The translations under genes and the position numbers were made by a program. Shown here in pieces: positions 1 through 13,500 of a DNA stretch of 64,000 nt. Numbering within the stretch: the first letter of the stretch is position 1; the number at the start of each line of letters is the position of its first letter. The notes beneath the pieces are model-generated. The model did not search any database. It saw nothing but the letters and a program-made list of their open reading frames with translations, and was not told the DNA's origin. Origin of the DNA: Struthio camelus (lineage: Eukaryota > Chordata > Aves > Struthioniformes > Struthionidae); contig NC_090982.1 in the NCBI RefSeq assembly GCF_040807025.1, positions 84,742,963-84,806,962 of the forward strand, written 5' to 3'.

Positions 1-3000
1 AGTATCCCCCATGCTATTGGTCCACAGGTGCCCCCATCCCCAGCCACGCAAGAGGTCCCCATTCTTTTACAGCAAACAGGGCGTCAGTGCTCAGTTCTGC
101 CTGGTAATATTAGTGAACCAGAAAAGCAGACCATCTCCAATTTATTTCTGAGCTCTGTTGATTTCCCTTCCCTCCGTTATCAAAGCATCCCCTCTCGTTA
201 TATATCTAAAGGGCCATCCAGACATAAAGCATCTGCTCTCCAACTTCCCACGTTGGAGAAGTCATCACAGTCACAATAGTGGTTAACACCACTTCCACTG
301 GTCAGAGTCCCCCATTCATTTCTTTCAGGAATTTGCCTAACTTTGACTTCCAGCTATAACTTTATAACTTGCTGGATGCCTGCTAGAGTGAGGCATTACT
401 GAGTCTGGTTCCCCATGAGGGTACTGGCACACAGTAACCATAATGAGTCAAACTCAGGCTCTTGATTTCTTAGCTTTCAAGCATATTTTTCAAGCTTTTA
501 ATCATTCTCCTTTGAACTCTCTATGATTTTCATATGTCTGACATTGAGACTATTCACGGGCATCACTTTAGAGCCACACAGAGGTGTTCCCACACTGGGT
601 CCCCCTCGTTAGGCAGCCACACTTTCCACCAATGCTTCCATAGGAGCTCACCATCAGCAGATGACCTACAATAGCCCTCCAATTTCCCATCAGTTGCTTC
701 TTCCCACGAGAGTGCTTCGTTCTCCAAGCGTGCCCTGCACTCCCTGCTGCTATACAGACAGACGTTTGTTCAAATTAAAATGAACAGCAGTCACTTATCA
801 CGGCTCATAACGTGGAGATAGATCACCCCATCATCCTTCCCAGTGTTTTGCCCTCTTTTACTCTCTGTTCTCCAATTCTATTCTTCTACTGCACATTCTT
901 CTGTAAATCACTGTTTCATGTTTCCTTCCAGGTGATGGACAGGAACATTAAACATATGGCTCAGAACCAGAGAAGCATTACCAGTCAGGGATAACACCCT
1001 GGTCACCAGGACACTTAGCCCATTTTTAACCTGCTTATGCATCTGTGAAGTTGTTCTGTGTCACTGCATGTATTAGGCAGAGAGAGAGAGTTTTCAGCCC
1101 ATGAAGTGTAGGTCAAGAGCCAAAAGTCCCTAAATGAGAACTTATCCCAGAACTTTGACTCTCCTGGCCAGGTTTTCTTCCAGTCCTGGCCTACTTTGCA
1201 CACAGAACTAGTTGGGGAGAAATCCCTACTCTTCCATGGTATGGAGTGAGGCACACAGTTGCCAAGAAGCAAGCAGCTAGTGATTTTTCCACACTATTAG
1301 CTCTGAAAAGTTGGATTCTTGGAAATGCTGTCTAAAGCCCAACCCACAGTCCACCTAAGAGATCATAAATAAGCAGTGTAGCTCATGAGCTACCATGGAG
1401 CTCAACTTCAAAGACAAGGGCAGAGTGACACGGTTACTCATATTTGCTAGCAGCTGGAAGAAAGGGACAGCATGACAGGACCAAAGACAGCTTCTAGCAT
1501 ACTTCAGTGTACAAGGATCAACAGCAAGTGAAGCACACACACAAGCGTAAAGGACAGAAAACAGGAGTAACTCAGTCCTGCTGGTGCTGCCTTTGCAAAG
1601 GGCTACACGAAGGATGAGCAGAAAAGAACAAGACAGAAGAACAACATCAAGAAGCTAAAATGATTTGCTACGGAAAATTTAGAGGACACCTCTATGAGAG
1701 GAGATGAAGAGGGGAATGCCATGACCACATTACCATTCTGGGAGCCCCAAGTAAGACATAATCCATGCCAAGACTGGCTCTGCCGACTAACCAAACTGAA
1801 AAGCAGACAGCAAGCAATCTAATTCCCAGCATTTTCTAGGGGAAAAAGGCTACCCCAGATCGTGGTATCCCACCCAGTAGGGGTGGTAAACGATTAGAAA
1901 CACACAACATCCTGCTTCAGCCCCCGGCATCGTTTCCAGCCCACACTTGAGCTGTGCTCAATTTCAAGCCTGCAGGCAGAGCTGCAGGGGCTGGAGCTCT
2001 CCAGGCGAAGCCCTCCTGCTCTATCAGGACAGCGACGGTGTTGATCGGCTGAATCAAGGCATCATCTCTCTCTCTGTCTTGCAGCATGGCTCTGCTGGGT
2101 TTCTCCCTCCCAGCTAACCCAAGAGCCGGGCTGGGCAGGGCTATTCCTGGGGAAGTCCGTGCTTCTGGAGCCCGCTAGCACATCAGACCCCAAGGTCTAA
2201 ACCCAAATTAGGTATTTCACCAGTGATATTAGAGCTGCTTAGACAGCAAATAAAGCATTGTCCCACAATTCAACAGCTTGGCTCCAACACATAAGGGAGA
2301 AATCATGCTACTATTTAAATAGCGTATATCTTTTCATGAGAAGCTACAAAGCAGAATAATTCAAATATACAGTTAAGAAAGGGCTTGTAAAAGCATAAAT
2401 CTTGGTCATTTGTCAGAGTCTTGTAAGATTTACTAACACATCACTTCATCTGCAAATAAATAAAGAGACCTAGAGCAATAAAAGCACAAAAGGCTTCTCA
2501 CCCCTTTTCAGATTTACTGCAGGATTTTTCAGCGCAGTTCTGCCCTCTTTGCTAGGGCCACATCTTCAAAGCTGTGGTGCTCTGCATTATTTCATTTAAA
2601 TTATTAAACAATAAACCTCTTTCTTCATACCGCAGTAGCGGCCAACGCGCCCAACACCCATATGGACTTATATAAATTTGTTATAAACATAAGCCAGCAA
2701 AACATGACCTAGCTGTTTAGTTCCCACTTATTAACTTCGGTAAACTCATTTCCTCTGTGGGTGAAGCTGTAGTAGGGGAATGAACAGGGCACTTTGCCCA
2801 CCTTTGTACCAATTTCTGTGTGTTCTTACAGATATCCTCCACCTGTGTTACAGAACAGCACTCATTTTTGTTCTCTGCTTTCTCCAGCGGAGGATGAAAG
2901 GGTGAGACAATGAATCCCTCAGCCAGCATGGTGCTAGTTTAGATTTTCTACCTGGCTATAAAACATTGGCTTCAGGCTCAAGATAAAGAACAACCATTTG

Positions 3001-3597
3001 CAGCATCTCTTCTCAGGGTCAGGACATTTTATCTGCATATTATAACTACTTTTTCTTTAGGGAGATAAAAGGAGCTTTAGATGAGATTTGGTTTTTGGCT
3101 CTGCAATTCTGGGGACAAAAAAGAAAAATCGTATTACAACTTCTGGATAAACTTCAAACTGATGCTGTTGGGTCTTGCTTGCAAAGTTTCTGGAGGGAGG
3201 GAAAAGAGGGTCATATGCACCCACAGCTTGGAGCATAAAAGACAAAAGATGAAAATCTTTATCCTACTAGCACACCCAGGAGCAGACTGAAGCTCCTTTT
3301 TCCCCCACATTGCAACTTATCTCACTCTGGCGCTGCCCAGCCTCTTCCCTTCTTCAGCTGCTAATCGCAGATTGCTTAATCAACCCTGTTTGGAGAGAAA
3401 ACTTTCTTCTTGAGGTCTCAGATGTGTCACCATGGGCAGCCAGGAGGGAAGCCAGGGTACACCAGCCAGCACTTGGGCGTTTAAGTGCCAGAGCCAGTCA
3501 GCTGAGACCCATTTCAGACTTAATGAGGGCTTTAAAGAAATATGAAGCCAGCAAGGACCTATCAGCGTCTGAGACGTGGAGGGAAGACGATAACAGG

Positions 3598-3622
3598 AAA
3601 AAAAAAAAAAAAGAAAAAAAAA
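3598..3622. repeat. Poly-A tract
   Basis: An almost pure adenine run with a single G interruption. It could be a retroposon tail, but no element body is recognisable before it. Confidence 0.85.
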
Positions 3623-4225
3623 GGACTAATTGCACTTTGAGTGATCTGCCATGACAAGGTTTACTCACAATTGTACAAGGGAAGAAAAGAAAAAATATTT
3701 TGTGTAACTTATCATCAGTACAAAGAATGGTAAAAGCATCTTCTGAAGGCACAGATCAGATTTGTTTGACGGATTCTATTGTATGTAACCAAGAATACCT
3801 TGGGTATTGAAGTTAAATGGACCATAAGGTACTATTTTCCTTTTCAGTGTCCAGATTCGCTGGATTTGGTCCATATTTCCTACCTGAGCACTGAGCCATC
3901 ATCCCCACCTCCAGCTGAAATTCCTCTTGCCTGGCACAGCGGCTCTTGGCACCTCTCTGAATTACAGATTTCCTCCCTCCTTCCCGAACATTTTCTGCTT
4001 TGGCAAGGGGATACATGGATGATTGGAAAGAACTGCTCACGATGGCCAGCTTCACCTGCAGCGGACCGAAGGGCAGTTCATCATTGCTTTGCAATAGGAA
4101 CAACGTTGGGCCCTCGGAGAAGTCCTAGGAAAATCTGATCCAGAAGCTCTGGTCTGAGGACACCGCCTGCAGTTCTTCCTCAGCTCACAGCTTGCGAGAT
4201 GCACTTTCTTTTTAAAAAGGAAAAG

Positions 4226-4255
4226 TTTCCACTGAAATTAAAATTTCAGTGGAAA
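4226..4255. repeat. Hairpin, perfect 13-bp arms and 4-base loop
   Basis: TTTCCACTGAAAT (4226-4238) and ATTTCAGTGGAAA (4243-4255) are exact reverse complements around TAAA. The stem is too short for a typical miRNA precursor. Confidence 0.85.
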
Positions 4256-5390
4256 AGTCCAAAGTGTATTATTTCAGACATGAATCCCAAGCAAAGGGGA
4301 GGATGGGAGAGATATTCCAAAAGCCAAGCACAGCTGGGCTACGGAGGTTAATAAAGAATAAGACAAATTGCAACATGGATTTCCTAAACACCCTCTGCGC
4401 CCAACTAGCCTGAATGCTCACTCTGATAATTGGCTATTTTAAAAAAATGAAAATGTTCTGGCTCTCATATTTTGCACACCAACATGTTACAGGATAGGTT
4501 GCTGTGTGGAAAATCCCTTCATTTAGCTGTAGAAGGTGTGGACTGATTCAAGCATTGTGAGGTAAGGAAAAGGAGACAGCCAGGGGTTCTGCTGAAAGGG
4601 GAATAAATAAGCTAGAGCTTATGGAAACCAGGGGGAAAATAAAAGACATGGGTCTAATTAAGAAAACTATGGGAATCTTCAATATGAAGAAAAAAGTCTC
4701 TTCGTTCCTTTGGCTGAAAACGTGCTCCAAGACATATTAGACAAGGTATTTCCAGACGAGACAGGCAAGTATTAATTCCACTACTGACAATGACAATAGT
4801 AAGAAATACTATGTACTGTTCTGATCACCTGCCGAAAAGTAATATGATTAATTCACACTGAGACAGACACTGAAAAACGCTTAGTGGGTGATCAGAGGAA
4901 GGGAGAGCCCATCTTATGAGCGGAACCAAGTAATCGCTGCCTGGAGATATGATTATTTTTGCTAAGTAGAGCAAGGAGAGAAGAGAGATTTAAGACAGAA
5001 GGCAAATTTGAGCATCAGCTCCCCACACTGGAAATTGGAAGGCTGGAGACAAAAACAATGAATTTTTTGAGCAATCTTTTAGAAATGAGACACGATACCC
5101 AGCCGGCTTCAGGGTGGAGCTGAACATGTTTATGAAGGAGGTTACAGCAGAGCTAGTAAGGGAACAGGCACGGTGACCTTCTGATTAGGTCATCTCCATG
5201 ACGGTCTCCAGCAGGTAGCCACAGCAATGAGAACCACTGTTACTGCTGGGGCAAGTAATAGGGCATCTCTCTTTGGTCACCTTGTAAGGACCTATTGAAC
5301 CTGAGCTAAGAGTCAAGATTTCTAATCTGACTTCTTACCCAAGATTTCTATCCGATGAATGTGCATGCTGTTTGCACATTATGACTTTAC

Positions 5391-5470
5391 ATATACATAT
5401 ATGTATATCTATGTGTGTGTGTGATACACACACACATATATCACAAGGGTGCAGGGCATCCTTGCACCCT
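5391..5470. repeat. Cluster of three palindromes or hairpins including a TG/CA repeat
   Basis: An 18-bp perfect palindrome (5391-5408) is followed by a hairpin with 13-bp arms of TG/CA repeat and a 3-base loop (5410-5438). A third inverted repeat follows, AGGGTGCA (5446-5453) and TGCACCCT (5463-5470). The first two resemble a TA/TG microsatellite. Confidence 0.8.
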
Positions 5471-8400
5471 GCACTGCACCGATGGACGCAGAAGTGCTGC
5501 AAGAGGGTTACTGGCACCCCAGACTCATATCGGCCGCAGCTGGACTTTTTAGATTAGCCTCCATCCAATATGAGCATCAGTTAGTTTAAGCCACGATCAG
5601 ATGCCTCAAATGATGGCAGCAGTGATTGCCGTTATGTGATTTAGGGCTCACTAGGTAGCACAGAAAGCTGAAGAAAAGTCCTTGGAAAGTCAAAGGCAGG
5701 AAAGATGCACTTACAGCAAGGAAAGCTGCCTATGGGTGGGTAAGCAGAGATACTATCTGCCTTATACATGGAGAGAGCAAATTATAAGTGATGGCCACAA
5801 CACAGATCTTGTGAATCAGCAAACACTTTGGACCTGTGAGCACTTGCAACGAAGGAGTGAGGTTTTCTGGACTCCTAAAGTCCACCGTCTCTGAGCTCTG
5901 GAGACTCCCTGAACATCTGACCAGCAGTTTGGCAAGAGCTTAGTAGGGTGAATGCAGATTGCAGCTTAGTTTTGCGATTGAAATGCATCTGTTAGAGGAT
6001 AGACTGTCTTTAAAGTGGTAGCAAACTGCTCCGCTGTCTACTAGTCAGATCTGATGCTTTGGCAACAGCTCTCAGGGCCTCATAAAAACGTCTGCACGTT
6101 GGCCCTCTCTGCTACCGTCTTGCCTGGGTTTGTCATTGCCCAGGCCAGCCCTACCGCCTCCTACCGCTGCCAACGGAGAGCTGGCCACTGCTATATTTTG
6201 AGTTAGATTTCAAGCAGCTGAAGTTTGATGTTGCAGTTACTCACTTAATTTGCTTACACTGCAGATGTTCACGCTGTAGATGCAAATTCGGCTGAGTAGG
6301 CAGGCAGGTGCGAAGGACGCAAAAGCATCTCCATTGTACAGTTCAGCACGTTGTAAATGGAGACCGCCTCGCAATTTTTACCCAGGAGCACATTCGTAAT
6401 TGCTCTGAAGCAGCTCCTAGACCTCGGCTCATCAGAGACCTCATTGCATGCAATGGGTCCAGTCGTGCTAAAGAGAAGGAGCAATGAAGCCAGCCTATGG
6501 CCTGAGACAGCTGCAGATGGCAAGGTGAAGCTGGAGCACATTTAAACTATGTAACGCTGTTCCGGGGACTGATCCTAACTACCACAGCAAAAGCAGTCCT
6601 GGTAGCAATGGAAAAGAGTACAGGGAAAAAGCCAGCAGAAAAATTTGTGCATAGCAAGGCCCAGACTCCATCTACAAAGAATAGCATGGTGTTACCCTTT
6701 TTCCTAGCACTGATGCTCAGTTTTTAAGTAATTCCAACAAAACAAAAAAGCCAGGCCAGAGGAGAAGACAGTCCAGTAAAACAAACCACATAGGGTATCT
6801 CGGCTCAGTAGATTGGGAAGAGAAAAATGGGAATGGACATTTAAAAGTTGAAGGGTCAATGGCCATCAGCTAGGGCAGCTTTGCGTCGACCTATGTGGGA
6901 AGGGGGATACTCTCTCACACATCCCACAGTCCAGTACAATCTGTAATTTCACTGCCTTTGGGGCAAAATCAGAGTAGTCTCACACACACAGTTTTTCGCA
7001 AGGTCATATTTTTATATAAGCAACTTCTGGACCATGGGTTGCGAAGGTCTTAATTGACCCCAGTGAGAGTTTGAAGACTAATGTCTGCTCAGCCACGGTT
7101 ATCTTTGATAAGTGCACCTTGCTCAGTTTTCCCTTCAAGCCCTTCATCTGAAGAAACACCTAAGAAACGTGTAAGACATATCTCTATTATAAATAAAACA
7201 GGAGCATTAATACTTAATGTACTTAATAACCATCTATCAAGATACAGTAATAAAGTAAAGTAAGTCTTTAAAGTCCTGATTTGGATCTCGCTTACATTTG
7301 GTTTTACAGCACAAAAACTATTGGCTTCAGCAGGGTCATCTGCAGTCGAGTAAGGGAGGTCAGCCTGACCTTGCATCGCTCTAATAAACACATTACCATA
7401 ACAGCACGTCCGGAGTCAAAAGGAGTTTGCCACCGGTTGCAACAGTAGCATAGCGTGAATAATACATGGATATAAGAAAAGCAATTAAATCCCAATATCA
7501 GAGCCCATATCATGGGCACGCGCTGCCCTGCAACACAAGCCGGCTGTATTGGGACGAATGCCTTTTTAAAATTATAAAGTTACGGGTCAGCGAGATGTCT
7601 GGTTTGCCCCTGTAGTTATGCAAAACAGGAGACTCTTCTCCAGGTTTAATATCAGCCTGATTTTTTTTTTAAAAGATCTCTTTAAGGACATGAGCTCAGC
7701 TTTCAGGGGAAACAAAGCCTAACATTTACCTCAGACAAGCTCACCCCAGACTGGTCCAAATTTCTGTAAGCAGGAGCACCAAAGACCTGCATCTGAGAGC
7801 TTTGGAAATAAGCTTTTTTGTGGGGAAATACAGAAGTACAGCAAAGACAGGAGACCAGAAAGCACTCAGTCTTCCCCACCCATATTCACAAAGATAATGT
7901 AGCTGTTAAAAACCTCAGCGTCACAGAAGAGGGATCTGAAAGAAAAGCTGGGAGGTTTCTGAAGCCTCTTTTTGAAGAGGGATGTGAAGTTGCTCCTGCT
8001 GCAGCAGCCCGAGCCTCTTCCGTGGCTTCTCCTGTTGCCACCAGCAGCTCTGGGGTGGTTCCAGCTCGGGGAAGTGCTGGGGGTGAAGGCCCTGTTTGCT
8101 ACACCTTAACTGGGAGGTAAAATCCAGCAGCTCAAACTACAGTGACAAAAATCCCAAAGGAGGAAGTAGTGATGTCAACAGTCACCTGGTCCTAAACACA
8201 GCTGATATCCTTGACGCACAGATAAAACCTGCCCCAGCTCTCCTGCTTTTCCTTCTTGGAAAGCTCCACCATTCAATTCAGTCATACAGACTATCTCACA
8301 AGAGGCCAATGTTGGCCACGTCTACTTCGCAGTGAACTTTACTTGGTTACTACTAGCAGCTTCTCACCACAAGAGCTGCAAGCTTTAGTCTTAGCGTCAA

Positions 8401-10503
8401 ATACAAGCAAAAGAACCATATGCAAGAAAGAACCTTAAGACAACTTCATCGCTAAGACACAGCCTGAAGACCTGTTGCCATATCTGCAAGGTTTGCTGTA
8501 TGATCCAACAGTAAGGCCAAAAATTAGAAAAAGCATGAGCATATTAATAGGTTCCTTCAGCATTTAAATGAGCGGCCTGATTTTTGTAGGGATTTGTACC
8601 TGCCATGGACTCCAGTGATAGGTTCACCTGGCTAAATGTAGCTACCAACATGCAAGTGTGCCGGTCATTTGAGAAAACTGGTAAATTGGGGCCTTTTTCT
8701 CCCCACTGACTATAAACAGAGCCCAGGCTCGGGGCTTACCTGCAGGCTCTGGGGTAGAGATGCCTAAAATTGGGAGAGATGAATTTCATGCAAGTATTAT
8801 TGTAAGAGCTTCGTAACTGCAGGAGAAAAAAGCGCAGACTCAACACTTTTCTCTACCTCTGTTTTTCCCTGTATGAGCCAAGAATATGAACACAACGCAT
8901 AGCTAAGTTCATTACTGTTATTCTCGCTGTTTGAGGACGCTGGCCAAAGAGACAACACGAGTTCTCACCTGTCACTTCTCAGAGCCTTTCCACGTTGGGG
9001 CTGCTTTTCATGCAGTCAACGCGGTCTTGGCCTCAACTTTGGCCCGAGCCATTTGCCACTTGGTAGAGATCTCATTTGGCCCTCAAAAGTGATGAAACTT
9101 CACAGTCCGAGATGAGCCCTGTTCAGTTGTCTAGTGCGAAGATCATGACTGAGCTTAGAAAGAGGCAGTCAAGGCTGACAACCCAAGTGGGCCAGTCGTG
9201 GTCAACATGAATTTTGGATGGATCACTGGGTACCTGTACATATGCCTGTCTTTAACAGCAAGCAAAGCCTAAAATCCTCCTGCCATTTTAATTAGCTATA
9301 CGCATGGTACAAAATTGTGCAGCGGAAAACAATAAACACAAATTAGAAAGTCCCTCAGTAAGAGTTATAGAAATAATATTGGCTTGGACAAGGGAGCAGT
9401 GCCAAGCTATTTTAATGGCTTCTGAAGCATCTATTCTAAATAAATATGTATATTTATGGACACATTAATATTAATGGAGAATTCTATTAAGCGCATATTT
9501 GTGTTTAAGAAATACCCGATCGTATATCTGAAAAAATTGAGTTTGATAGCCAGAGTGGAAAGTATATTCATAGACTGCTAAATGCAAAGGAAAAGAAACT
9601 TACTGATTTAGAGACTCTGACATTAAAATGATCTTCTGCTTATTTCTCTCTCTATCAGACAATTAATGCTGTACACTGCTTTGAAAGCATGCGTTCTGAT
9701 GGTAAGTATTTAGCACCTACACATACCAACAGAAAAAGAGTAGTTCTGGGGTCCAGATGAGACGTAACATGCATTCAGTACTTGTGATTAGTTAAGATCT
9801 TGCAATGCAATAGTGTGGCATTAATGACTTTCTTCAACAGCTTCCAGTTAATATTCTGCTTGATGAAGTCTTCCTACGGTTCAGGCCTTGTGCTATTTTA
9901 CTGGGCGTCTTCCAGAGTCGCAGCATGTTACCGCCTACTGTTAAATAAATGAGTGTTTCACCCCAAAGTGGCCACTTTCCTGTAATGCATACAGTAAACG
10001 TCATCTTATATTGTATTTTGCTAATGTAAATAACATTAACACAGGGGTTAACAAAAATAGTAGTAAACATTTTGGAATTCCTTAGCTTAAAAGGTAATAA
10101 AAATATTTACGTGTTATTGCTACTGTTCTTCAGCACAAAATTGAAGTAATTCATAGAGCCGGAAGATAGCTGTTGTTCAGGCGCAATCCAGGTCTCCTAG
10201 CAAAGTATTCAGACAAGCGGGGATCTTTTGCTGGGTTGAGCACCCTTAGTTCAGGCTGAAGAAAGAGGATGGGAAAAAAGCATTTTGTTAAAAATGCATG
10301 AACATGTCAACACGCTGTTACATAAACAACTTAATGCAGTGCATCAAAATCTCTTCTTTTCTGCCAAATCCGTTTCTCCTATTTTTCCCGTAGTGCTGTG
10401 CAGAGACAGGCAAGCTGTCAGCAGACGCTCTGGTCCAGGGCATAGGAGACAGACGGACACATTAGCACAAACTGCTGCTCGAGGTAATTTACTCTAGACG
10501 TAC

Positions 10504-10546
10504 TGCAATGTTTGCAATGTCTGTGCAATGTTTTGATGTTTGCAAT
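10504..10546. repeat. Imperfect tandem repeat of TGCAATGTT units
   Basis: The unit TGCAATGTTT recurs with small changes three to four times within about 43 bases. No function is evident. Confidence 0.7.
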
Positions 10547-13500
10547 CTCTTTTTCAGCTATTCAGGCTTCTGTTTCATTTAAAGAAGATAAAGCTTAAGT
10601 CTCCGGAAAACTAGGAACTCTTGAGGCCTCCTTACTAGCTACTGCTGTCCTGTCTTTGCACTGGAAGAAGCTGACTTATGTGGCCACCACTTTTGACCGC
10701 TCTGCGAAATTACCGAGTTTGCTGATCATAAAAATATGCTTTTTTAAGCTGAATTTCAGCAATGCTCACTAAAAATTTGCACCGTGAGTGGTCAGAGGAG
10801 TGCTCAGCCCACAAGATGGGAACAACCTGTGCCTCGAATAGGGTCTCCGCTCAGCAGCTGGGGGCACGCGGCACCTGGCAGAGGCTGTTCAGCCCCTGAT
10901 TAGCTGCTCTACACCTCACCTGACACCTTTAATGATCACAGCTGCAAAGATGCAAAGTGCCTGCTACCTTTCAAGCTGAAATCACAGAAAGCAGGGGCTG
11001 TGACTAAGCCACTGAGTTATCTTAGTACGTGTGTTATCAGCCTGGTCTGTGTGACAAAGTTTAGCATCAGCCGAGCAAAGTGTCTGTGAATTCATTGGGG
11101 AAAAAAAATGTTAAAATAGCAGAGAAGATATTAGGCAAGAGTACTTCATATTTTTGGGTCAATGCTGTTCCTTGGCAGGATCTCTTGTGGAAAGGACGCT
11201 AATGTCAGGCCCCTGCCTGTATTTGTCTGTCAGTCCTTCCCCAGCACCCTCCGGCTTCAACGATGGATTTCAACGAATGCTGACAGCAAGTTAGTGCCCC
11301 CAGAGATAGTCTTTTCCCATACAATTTATGAAAATTTATAGGGAACGTGACAAAGTCCAAAATGAAGAACTGTTTTGGCTGCTGCTTATATACTTACGTC
11401 TTTACCACGTACTGGAGGGCTCACAGAGAAGGAAGAAAATCTCAGCCGAGGAGTGGGTTCTCCAGTGTCTTCTTTAGTGTTAGAAGAGCTGATTTCAGCG
11501 CTTCTGTTTGAGCGTTCTTACCATCTCTCTGCGGGGTCAGTCCTCCAAGGTCTAACATGGGATAAGCCCATTGCTGCGCTATTAAAAAAATAAAAAAAAA
11601 AAAAGGCTGCCCACCACGATCTACACAGCCAGAGGAAGACAGTTTTCCTCAGCTCCACCGCTCACCAGGCTATCTTGGATGCGCTTTAGACTTTTTTAGC
11701 TTGTAGACAAGCATGATTCCTCCTGAAGCCTGGTGTGACTGCTTAACTCTGTTATCAGCAAGCCTTTCACAGGAGGCTCCATGTTAAAGCTGGATAAAGC
11801 AAATCGCAGGCAGCTCATCCTGCAGCACCATGGGTGTCAGGGAGACTTGCCGTTTGCTCCATCACCGTCTCCTGCAGCAGCAGTGCCAAAAAAAGTGGCC
11901 CAAAGGGATCTGGGGGACGTACCAGAGACAAGGCATTACCGACACATTTGCAAACAGACAGTGAGAATTTTGGAGGACTTGTGATCTGCAGAACAGCAAA
12001 AATCAGTCTGTGGGTGCAAAAGCTCTTAGATCCCTTTGTACGTGCTTTCTGGGCCAATGCAACTAGAGTGCAGCGGTGCCAGCAGGGTCAAGACAGAGTC
12101 AAGATCTGCTAAAATATTACATAAATGGATTTTTACTAATTATACTTTCTTCAGACCAGTCAGTAAGGGTGTACACGGATCAGATACAATCATACAAACA
12201 AAACCAGATAGTTTGACTCTAACAGTTGATTAAGAAATACCGGGAGGAAAAAGATGCTTTTCTGCCCAGTGTGACAGGGCTTAAAGAGAATTAAAATGGC
12301 TACTACGTATGAAGCTTGTCATCATGGTTATCCTCCTTTAGCCTGAAGAATTTATAACTGAAAAGAATGAAAAGTCATCATGACGCTGGAGGAGAACAGC
12401 GTGGTTTGGGGAAATACGGAGTGTTTGCACCCAGGTGAGCTGCAGAGGCAGATGGTTCATGCCCCCGCCAACAGGGCAAGTCACACCCCTGTATCTGCTG
12501 GGCACCTGCAGATGCAGACGCCTGTCGTGGGGGAGAGGAGTTACAGAGCTGCATTCAGATGGGAATTTTCAGAGATTCGTGGGTGGGAGGAACAGTGGTG
12601 AGCCCTGAGAGCTCGGTTCCTCTCCTGCCCTGGCAGGAGGCGAGATCCAAACTTCAACCACACATTCACAGCGTTGCTGTCAGTGTGCCCAGGGGAAGAT
12701 ATCTGCAGGGGAAGCGCAATTCGCAGGCGCAGCGAGCGGAACGAAGACTTCTATGCCGTCGGTGCTCAGCAGCCTCATCCCACTTTCATACGGGAGAGGA
12801 GGTGTTGCCAAAAACAGCCTGCAGTACTGTACAATATCCCCATTGGGAGAGCAGTCTTCCTTGGTTTCCCCTCTCCATCCCGGGTAGGAGCAGAGGGGAT
12901 GCAGCCATACATGGCGGCCACCTTAAATCTCAGCATGAGACAGACCGTGTACACCTGGAGCTGCCCCGGCACTCAGCTATGGGGGCTTGACACGCATGGG
13001 AGTGACAAGCCACTGTCACCCATGGGGCATGTCCTCCTGTGGGAGGCAAAGCTGGATCCCATCATCTGGGAGACCTTCAGTGGAGGCAAACCAAGTTAGA
13101 AAATGGGCACAGCAGAGAAGGATATTCGGGCAAATTCACTCGTTGCTCCAGAGACATGTTTATCCTTTCTCCAAACTATGTTGGATTTAACCAGTTTTAT
13201 CTATGGGCTACTTCAGTCGTCAGAAGTTGAAGGGAGAAGATCACCTCTGGCTGCAGGGATAGCTACAGTTCTGCATAACGGCTGATACTCCATGAGGGTG
13301 AAAAATACCTGATTGTGGTGAAGTTTCATTCTCAGCATGATTCAAAGAGCCCATTCAATCATTCTTCCAAATAGTAAGATATTGAAATCCATCATTTTTG
13401 CTTTCCAATATGTTGCCAGGTGAAGCAAAGTTTCGGAGAGATTTATTAAAGATGTTTTATTTTATCACATGATGACATTTGCATCGGGCAGCAAAGATGG

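Larger units (their letters stand above)
1..9250. other. Gene-poor 3' flank, no gene recognised
   Basis: All frames are broken by frequent stops, and the open frames present (60-120 codons) have no recognisable motif. The stretch contains a poly-A tract, one 13-bp hairpin and a cluster of palindromes near 5400. A GC-richer patch at 1920-2180 shows no supportable exon. Confidence 0.7.

Noticed and set aside
1920..2180. Possible exon in a GC-richer patch
   Set aside because: A CTTGCAG acceptor-like site is present, but no frame gives a recognisable protein and no partner exon was found.
7818..8120. 100-codon plus-strand frame rich in Ala and Ser
   Set aside because: Low-complexity translation of a GC-richer patch, no motif, no splice or promoter support.
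12559..13099. Overlapping 143- and 141-codon plus-strand frames
   Set aside because: Neither shows a recognisable domain, and two open phases over the same bases suggest composition rather than coding.
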